Origin: Caldifarciminota bacterium
GTDB lineage: Bacteria; Hydrothermota; Tepidihabitantia; Tepidihabitantales; Tepidihabitantaceae
Length of the DNA stretch: 8,344 nt
Assembly: GCA_903908785.1 (NCBI GenBank)
Contig: CAIVTL010000676.1
Coordinates: 1-8,344, forward strand
Reading direction: 5' to 3'
Under the pieces are notes generated by a model. The model made no database searches. It was not told the origin of the DNA and was given only the letters and a program-made list of their open reading frames with translations. Positions 4,682-8,344 of the stretch are shown here, one piece after another. The translations under genes were made by a program, and so were the position numbers. Position 1 is the first letter of the stretch. The number at the start of each line of letters is the position of its first letter.

Positions 4682-5896
4682 TCATTGCCCGAACTCGGCG
4701 TCCCCCTGGCTGTTGGTCTTGATGAGGTAGACGTCTTCGCCGCCTGCACCGTAGGAACCGGTCACGCCAACCATGACGTAGCCGCCATCCGCGGTTCGCT
4801 GCATCGAGAAGCCCTTGTCGGCCTCCGCTCCGCCGTAGGTGCGGGTCCAGAGGGTGTCGCCGGCGGCGTTGGTCTTGATGAGGTAGACATCAAGGTTTCC
4901 CGCGCCGAAGGAACCGGTTGCGCCGGCCACGATGAGGCCGCTGTCCGGCGTCTGCTCGACAGCCATGCTCCAGTCGAGGCCCACGCCCCCATAGGTGCGG
5001 GTCCAGAGGGAGTCGCCGGCGGCGTTGGTCCGGACAAGGTAGACGTCGCTGCTTCCGGCGCCGTAGGAGTCGGCGTTTCCCGTCGCTACGTACCCGCCGT
5101 CCGAGGTCTGGCAGACTGCGTAGGCCTGGTCCGAGTTCGCGCCGCCGAAGGTCCGGGTCCATTGCGTGTCGCCGAGGGCATTGGTCTTGATGAGGTAGTA
5201 GTCGTAGTTGCCCGCGCCGAAGGAGGCGGTGTATCCGACGATGACATAGCCGGAGTCACGGGTCTCGACGACCGAGTTGCCCTGGTCGTCGTTTGAGCCG
5301 CCATAGGTACGGGACCAGAGCGCATTGCCCTCGTCGTCAGTCTTGATGAGGTAGACGTCGTGGTTCCACACGCCGAAGGAAAGGGTGGCACCGGCGACGA
5401 TGTAGCCGCCGTCAATCGTCTGCCGGACCGAGCGGCCCATGTCGGCGCGCGTTCCACCAAAGGTACGGGTCCACTGCGTATCGCCCGCAGAGTTGGTCTT
5501 GATGACGTAGACGTCGCTGTCGCCCGCGCCGAAGGAAATCGTCGTGCCGGCGACAATGTAGCCGCCATCCGAAGTCTGCTGCACCGCGTTGCCCGCATCA
5601 TCGTTCGTTCCGCCATAGGTGCGGGTCCAGAGGGTGTCGCCCGCAGCGGTGGTTCGGACGAGATAGACGTCCCTGCCTCCCGCGCCGAAAGAGTTGGTCG
5701 CACCCGCAATGATGTAGCCGCCGTCCGCGGTCTGCTGCACTGCGCTACCGCGGTCGTCGCCGGTCCCGCCGTAGGTAAGCCCCTCCTGCTGCGACTTGTG
5801 ACAAGACGCCAGGACGAGCGCGAGAATCAGCGCCGTGCCAGCCCGGTTGAGGTCACAGCAGTTTCGTAAGACCTCGCCTACCTTCAGATTCGTCAT
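4682..5896 (-). CDS. Seven-bladed beta-propeller lipoprotein
   Basis: This 404-residue protein opens with a basic stretch, a hydrophobic segment (TALILALVLA, 21-30) and a lipobox LASC with the acylated Cys at 32. It should therefore be anchored to a membrane from the outside. Residues 41-404 are exactly seven units of 52 residues, with no insertions. The consensus is T-Y/F-GG-x(3)-D, then QT-DGGY-I-AG-T, SFGAG, D-VYLIKT-x(2)-GDT-WTR. Seven equal units fit a closed seven-bladed propeller. The start at 5896 is fixed by AGGAGG 6 bases upstream; longer starts lack one and would bury the signal peptide. No promoter was recognised. It is 115 bases after the Myb-like gene on the same strand, and the other propeller gene follows. 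Binding partner and activity are unknown. Confidence 0.85.
   Translation of the reverse strand: MTNLKVGEVLRNCCDLNRAGTALILALVLASCHKSQQEGLTYGGTGDDRGSAVQQTADGGYIIAGATNSFGAGGRDVYLVRTTAAGDTLWTRTYGGTNDDAGNAVQQTSDGGYIVAGTTISFGAGDSDVYVIKTNSAGDTQWTRTFGGTRADMGRSVRQTIDGGYIVAGATLSFGVWNHDVYLIKTDDEGNALWSRTYGGSNDDQGNSVVETRDSGYVIVGYTASFGAGNYDYYLIKTNALGDTQWTRTFGGANSDQAYAVCQTSDGGYVATGNADSYGAGSSDVYLVRTNAAGDSLWTRTYGGVGLDWSMAVEQTPDSGLIVAGATGSFGAGNLDVYLIKTNAAGDTLWTRTYGGAEADKGFSMQRTADGGYVMVGVTGSYGAGGEDVYLIKTNSQGDAEFGQ
4685..5776 (-). repeat. Seven 156-bp tandem coding repeats
   Basis: The units are, in gene order, 5621-5776, 5465-5620, 5309-5464, 5153-5308, 4997-5152, 4841-4996 and 4685-4840. Several share long nearly identical nucleotide stretches over the GDTLWTR-TYGG junction, for example around 4835-4885, 4985-5030 and 5610-5645. 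This suggests fairly recent duplication or gene conversion between units. Confidence 0.85.
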
Positions 5897-5902
5897 TTCT
5901 TG

Positions 5903-5908
5903 CCTCCT
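5903..5908 (-). promoter_or_regulatory. Ribosome binding site of the propeller lipoprotein gene
   Basis: AGGAGG on the minus strand lies 6 bases before the ATG at 5896 and decides against in-frame starts up to 6001. The rest of the 115-base gap contains a run of ATGAGCGATGAGTG type (5963-5983) and no clear promoter. Confidence 0.75.
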
Positions 5909-6011
5909 TAGATTGCCTGATTTCAGTGGCTCGCAGTCGTCGGCCGTGAGCTGTCGCATTCGGCACTCATCGCTCATCACTCTCCGTGCGAGCTCGACCA
6001 TCCGGTCATGC

Positions 6012-7550
6012 TCACTCTGTTCTGGTGTTTAGGGTTTGGAGTCTGGCGTTTCCCCCAACGGCGGGCTTTGGGGTTTGAGATTTGGGCTTGTGGTTTCCCG
6101 CATCTGATGCGGGCGTCATGCCCCGCCGGAGACGTCGTTCAGAGATGCGGGAAGCATGCCTCGCCGGCAAGGCCAAGCCGTGCAAGAGAAGCCACCCATC
6201 TTTTAGCCGTGCCCGACAAGCAACGACGGTTCGCCTGAACCCCTTTTCCTCCAATTCCTCCTGAAGGCCGCTTGCGGCGGTGCCCAGCGCTGACCGGCTG
6301 CGGCCCGCTGAGCGGTATCGGTCGTACCAATGCAGCCACTGCTCGAAGACCCTACCTTCTTCGGGACTCCAGGCCCGCGGTCTTTCGGGGCCGCGCAGCC
6401 CGAGCCGATGTGCTACGGTTCCAATCATCCAATGTACGCTGGTGAGCCCTCGACCGGCCAGCCGTCGCGCGCGGATGGGGCTTCTTCTGCCTGCCACGGC
6501 GTACAGACGGCCCAGTTCAGCCATACAGGGACGGGTGGCCGCATTCCAGCTTGGAAACTGTCCGCTGTCCACCGCCCGCGCGTACTTTACGGCTACGTCG
6601 GTTTCGGCCTTCGTCCATCTGGCATGGAGTCTCGGCAGATTAAGGCACGTCGCGCGCCTGGCCAGCTCCCGCAGGGTTGCGTACGTGGTTCGGGGACGCG
6701 TCTGTCCGTACCGCATGGGCGACCGTCGGCACATACGACTATGCAGCAGCGCCAGTTCCCGGACGCAGTCCCTGGCGGCCGAGCTGACGTTGGCATATCG
6801 GCCCTCGTGGAGAGCGCGGAGGTAGTTGTCCAGCACTGCGGATTCCTGGTCGCTCCATGGTGCATGGAACCGAGCCCAGCCAGCCCTGTGCGCCCATCGC
6901 GTCAGACGAACCTTGACCGCGACGGTGGGACGCCCGCTCGCCGCTGAACGGCCGAGCAGCCGTGCAAGCTCACGCCGGCAGGCAGCGGCCGCCTCCTCTG
7001 CGTTGGCATACTTCCCGCGCGCCAGCGCACCGCCGAACCGACGCGCAATCTCATCCTCCTCGTGGCTCCATCGGGAACGAGCCCAGGGTCGGCGAATGCG
7101 ATGCGCCTCATCAAGCACGTGGCAGTGAATCGTGTGCAGCGACCGTGGTCGCGTGGGCCGAGACCCGGGCGGAAGCCGGCGCATCTCATCGAGGCACGCC
7201 TCGGCGGCCCGCCGCGCGTCGGGGAATCTGCCGAAGGCGAGACCTCGTGCGTAGCGCCGCACTGCCTTGCGTTCGGCTTCCATCAGACCCGCACCGCTCC
7301 ACGTCAGCCCCTGCTGGCGAAGGAATTCCCGAAGGCGTCGTTCCACCACGCGAGTATCCCGACCCTTTGCCGCAACATGATGCGACGGGGCTGACTTCCT
7401 GATGTGTTCGTACAAACGACCCAGGTCAACAAGGCAGGCAATCGCTGCAGCCCGCTGGTGCTGGTAGCGACCGGCCGCCAAGGCCCGCGCGTAACGGACG
7501 ACAATCCGGTCCTCTTCAGGAAGCCAGAGTCGACGCGTACTGCTATGCAT
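6012..7550 (-). CDS. Tandem Myb/SANT-like repeat protein (predicted nucleic-acid binding)
   Basis: This 512-residue, Arg-rich protein has no signal peptide or membrane segment. Five units of 71-82 residues start near residues 9, 89, 161, 232 and 312. Each has W-x(2)-E-E/D at its head (L in unit 2), then [YF]-x(2)-A-L/V-x(2)-G-[RKQ]-[YF], and A-x(2)-C-x(2)-E/D-L-x-R/L-L with a constant Cys (39, 119, 191, 262, 342). A helix rich in R, V and L closes each unit. A sixth, different unit (394-455) carries W-x(3)-E, WLHWY, GLQEELEEKG and RRTVVACRARL, close to the Myb/SANT-like or trihelix pattern. This suggests DNA binding through several helix-turn-helix modules, but the function is unknown. TAA lies in frame two codons upstream, so the ATG is the first possible start, although its ribosome binding site is poor. 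The last 35 residues are encoded by spacer repeat. A paralogue lies upstream. Confidence 0.75.
   Translation of the reverse strand: MHSSTRRLWLPEEDRIVVRYARALAAGRYQHQRAAAIACLVDLGRLYEHIRKSAPSHHVAAKGRDTRVVERRLREFLRQQGLTWSGAGLMEAERKAVRRYARGLAFGRFPDARRAAEACLDEMRRLPPGSRPTRPRSLHTIHCHVLDEAHRIRRPWARSRWSHEEDEIARRFGGALARGKYANAEEAAAACRRELARLLGRSAASGRPTVAVKVRLTRWAHRAGWARFHAPWSDQESAVLDNYLRALHEGRYANVSSAARDCVRELALLHSRMCRRSPMRYGQTRPRTTYATLRELARRATCLNLPRLHARWTKAETDVAVKYARAVDSGQFPSWNAATRPCMAELGRLYAVAGRRSPIRARRLAGRGLTSVHWMIGTVAHRLGLRGPERPRAWSPEEGRVFEQWLHWYDRYRSAGRSRSALGTAASGLQEELEEKGFRRTVVACRARLKDGWLLLHGLALPARHASRISERRLRRGMTPASDAGNHKPKSQTPKPAVGGNARLQTLNTRTE
6015..6119 (-). repeat. Spacer repeat element read as the C-terminus of the Myb-like protein
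   Basis: This stretch is made of the same GTTTGG/GATTTG vocabulary as 513-546, plus a near-perfect hairpin CCCGCATC-T-GATGCGGG (6097-6113). In the gene's frame it encodes the low-complexity tail from residue 478 to 512, including KPKSQTPKP and LQTLNTRTE. It looks like an intergenic element that became coding when an earlier stop was lost or displaced. Confidence 0.6.
6372..7526 (-). repeat. Five diverged protein-level repeats of a Myb-like unit
   Basis: Unit starts on the minus strand fall near 7526, 7286, 7070, 6857 and 6617. Nucleotide similarity is low, so the amplification is old. What persists is the spacing of W, the Y-x(2)-A-L-x(2)-G-R-Y box and the Cys-containing helix. Confidence 0.65.
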
Positions 7551-7774
7551 CCGTTACTTCAGCTTCGTCCGGACGACGCTCCAAACGCTGTACGCACTGT
7601 CTGACAGGGGCCGTTGAGGCCAAGCAGCGATGTACGAAACTCGCGTCGTCTCGACCATGCCGACCATCCGAGGCCGAGCCCCGCCGTCAATCTGCAATCT
7701 ACAATCTGCAATCTGAAATGCCGCTGTGCGCCTTGACATCGCTCCGTAATAGGTGACTGTCCCCAATTCTCCCC
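7551..7774. repeat. Spacer between the two Myb-like genes, with a dispersed motif
   Basis: The gap holds a run of three to four AATCTGCAATCT-type units (7691-7719), the reverse complement of the family at 728-755. A GGGGACAGT-type motif (minus strand, near 7755-7765) lies just beyond the stop of the upstream gene. No convincing promoter or terminator was found, so the 6012-7550 gene may be read from upstream or from an unrecognised promoter. Confidence 0.5.
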
Positions 7775-8344
7775 TCACTTCTGGGGCCTCTGCTGTTCTG
7801 CCCGCCTGAGATGCCGACCCCATTCTTTAGTGAACCGACCGTAGCACGCGGCGACGGTTCGTCGGCTGCCGAGGCGCTCAAGCTCCTCCTGTATTCCGGC
7901 CGCCACTGTTTTCTTGGGCGAGGAATTGCGTCGGTGGTGATTCCGGCGATACCAGGGAATCCATCTTCGCAGCACCCGCATCTCGGCCTTGGTCCACACT
8001 GCCTTCGGCCAGCAACGATGGTGCCCGTGCGCCAGTTCGACGACATGAGTGTGAACTGCATCACGCGACCTCGCCAGCGTTCGCCGGTACCGGCGAGGAT
8101 CTGCCAGTCGCCAGCGTCGGCGCAGACGGGCAAGCTCACGGTGGCAGGCAAGCGCCGCTGCGTCCCCGTCCTTGTATTCTCCGTCCAGCAGCGCCAACGC
8201 GTAATGGTCAACAATCGCGTCCTCGTCGGCCCGCCACACGCTGATCAACTGCCGGCCAAGCTCAGGCGCGCGCTGCTCGATGAAGCACTGCACGGCTCTG
8301 CGCGTCGGCGGCACGCGCCGCTCACTCGCGGATGTGTGTCCGGA
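7775..8344 (-). CDS. Myb/SANT-like repeat protein, paralogue (5' end cut by window)
   Basis: 189 residues are visible and the frame stays open to the window edge; a GTG at 8314 would begin in the middle of a repeat unit, so the true start probably lies outside. The visible part begins with what looks like the last helix of a preceding unit. One full unit follows, with VWRADED (36-42), YALALLDGEY (48-57) and AALACHRELARL with Cys at 67. The same special terminal unit as the downstream gene comes next: VWTKAE (116-121), RRWIPWYRR, GIQEELERLG (150-159) and RRTVAACYGRF (161-171). It ends with a short basic Gln-rich tail, without the spacer-derived extension of its neighbour. It is likely another nucleic-acid-binding protein; the two arose by tandem duplication. 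Confidence 0.7.
   Translation of the reverse strand, partial: SGHTSASERRVPPTRRAVQCFIEQRAPELGRQLISVWRADEDAIVDHYALALLDGEYKDGDAAALACHRELARLRRRWRLADPRRYRRTLARSRDAVHTHVVELAHGHHRCWPKAVWTKAEMRVLRRWIPWYRRNHHRRNSSPKKTVAAGIQEELERLGSRRTVAACYGRFTKEWGRHLRRAEQQRPQK

Noticed and set aside
4685..5776. CRISPR-like reading of the tandem repeats
   Set aside because: The repeats are 156 bases, contiguous, in frame and coding, with no unique spacers.
4670..5869. Repetitive plus-strand frames (208 and 169 codons) and other minus-strand frames within the propeller lipoprotein gene
   Set aside because: Their periodicity is inherited from the 156-bp coding repeats. The lipoprotein frame has a signal peptide, lipobox and ribosome binding site, and the others do not.
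6280..7402. Plus-strand frames opposite the Myb-like gene (up to 205 codons)
   Set aside because: They are shadows of a GC-rich gene; the minus-strand frame shows clear conserved repeat units.
7733..7738. Perfect TTGACA on the plus strand as a promoter
   Set aside because: No acceptable -10 at 16-18 bases, and no plus-strand gene follows.

Overview
This is a GC-rich bacterial window, apparently from an uncultivated lineage. Three things point to the FCB-type or candidate-phylum (WOR-3/Stahlbacteria-like) world: a secreted beta-propeller protein ending in a type IX-secretion-like sorting tail, a lipoprotein built from identical-length propeller repeats, and spacers packed with short low-complexity dispersed elements. 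The lineage call rests on recall of similar spacers and tails, not on a search. 

Layout. Bases 1-74 hold the probable 3' end of a plus-strand gene. Bases 75-575 are a gene-free mosaic of small repeats that ends in a strong hairpin just after a minus-strand tRNA-Leu(CAG) (576-659). A second mosaic spacer separates the tRNA from a minus-strand membrane methyltransferase of the isoprenylcysteine/phospholipid methyltransferase type (884-1453). A plus-strand gene with a near-perfect sigma70 promoter (1719-2243) encodes a TIR/deoxyribosyltransferase-like Rossmann protein. It faces a minus-strand two-transmembrane DUF4231/SLATT protein (2407-2880), so the two converge and form a possible but unproven defence pair. 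Two envelope genes follow on the minus strand: a secreted beta-propeller (3015-4520) and a seven-bladed propeller lipoprotein (4682-5896). The left-to-right series ends with two tandem paralogues (6012-7550, and 7775 to the window edge) made of repeated Myb/SANT-like units; these are the most novel-looking content. 

How the parts work together. All genes except 1719-2243 and the fragment at the left edge are on the minus strand. They do not look like one operon: spacers are 115-230 bases, and separate TTGAC(T/C)-type promoters can be read for the tRNA, the methyltransferase, the Rossmann gene, the secreted propeller and, less surely, the SLATT gene. The propeller pair probably acts at the envelope or outside the cell. 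The Myb-like pair is predicted to be cytoplasmic, Arg-rich and nucleic-acid binding. No known complete system was recognised. The strongest leads are the tandem Myb-like repeat proteins and the SLATT/Rossmann neighbourhood.
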